A DNA stretch of 6,890 nucleotides from Spirochaetaceae bacterium (GTDB lineage: Bacteria; Spirochaetota; Spirochaetia; Spirochaetales_E; Spirochaetaceae_B), in the NCBI GenBank assembly GCA_003249275.1, contig QKJO01000018.1:1-6890 (forward strand), given 5' to 3'. Positions 6,848 to 6,890 of this stretch are shown here, piece after piece. A model generated the notes under the pieces. That model had not been told where the DNA came from and did no database searches. It saw nothing but the letters and a program-made list of their open reading frames with translations. The first letter of the stretch is position 1. The number at the start of each line of letters is the position of its first letter. A program made the translations under genes and the position numbers.

Positions 6848-6890
6848 AAGTCCCTCCGGTGTGATTATTAAATAATTTTCTAATATAATT
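6848..6890 (-). promoter_or_regulatory. AT-rich leader of the chemoreceptor gene
   Basis: Read on the minus strand, this stretch holds the ribosome binding site GGAGGGA (6851-6857) and several -10-like hexamers, such as TATATT (6887-6882) and TTTAAT. Any matching -35 would lie outside the window, so the promoter cannot be settled here. Confidence 0.3.

Noticed and set aside
6104..6871. 255-codon open frame on the plus strand, antisense to the chemoreceptor
   Set aside because: It lies almost wholly opposite the receptor coding region, which has clear family motifs over its full length. The antisense translation shows no recognisable domain, so it is a shadow of the receptor's codon use.
1..6890. 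Undescribed mobile or defence system
   Set aside because: No transposase, integrase, nuclease, toxin-antitoxin pair, CRISPR repeats or terminal repeats could be seen. All long frames are explained by known families.

Overview
The window carries six protein genes from what looks like a free-living, motile, Gram-negative-type bacterium with base composition near half GC. A marine or anaerobic spirochaete is my best guess. It rests on the style of the chemotaxis receptor, the Bacteroidetes/spirochaete-like thioredoxin ending and the exported hydrolase. This is inference without a database search, and other lineages remain possible.

Layout: bases 1-368 (minus) hold the N-terminal 122 codons of an M3-family oligoendopeptidase that runs off the left edge. 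A 209-base AT-rich divergent spacer follows. Then come three plus-strand genes: thioredoxin trxA (578-934), an exported alpha/beta hydrolase of the monoacylglycerol lipase / S33 type (1053-2168), and class II fumarase fumC (2187-3578). fumC meets the next gene tail to tail with only 6 bases between the stop codons. On the minus strand, a methyl-accepting chemotaxis receptor (6847-4739) is followed after 35 bases by an RlmG/RsmC-type rRNA guanine-N2 methyltransferase (4703-3585), probably as one transcription unit.

The genes are mostly housekeeping: peptide turnover, thiol redox, fumarate/malate interconversion, rRNA modification and chemotaxis. They do not form an obvious pathway. Hydrolase and fumC are close enough (18 bases) to be co-transcribed, with a weak terminator-like element at the junction. 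I see no mobile element, CRISPR array, tRNA, rRNA or defence module, and no convincing undescribed system.

The points most worth a second look are: (1) a gap-free internal duplication of the receptor sensor domain with a period of exactly 138 residues; (2) a C-terminal DFEEF on a long flexible tail of the receptor, fitting the CheR/CheB-tethering pentapeptide pattern; (3) a hydrolase start with no Shine-Dalgarno sequence, placed just downstream of a sigma70-like promoter, which suggests a near-leaderless mRNA; (4) a tryptophan inside the otherwise conserved fumarase GSGT..NMN active-site loop.
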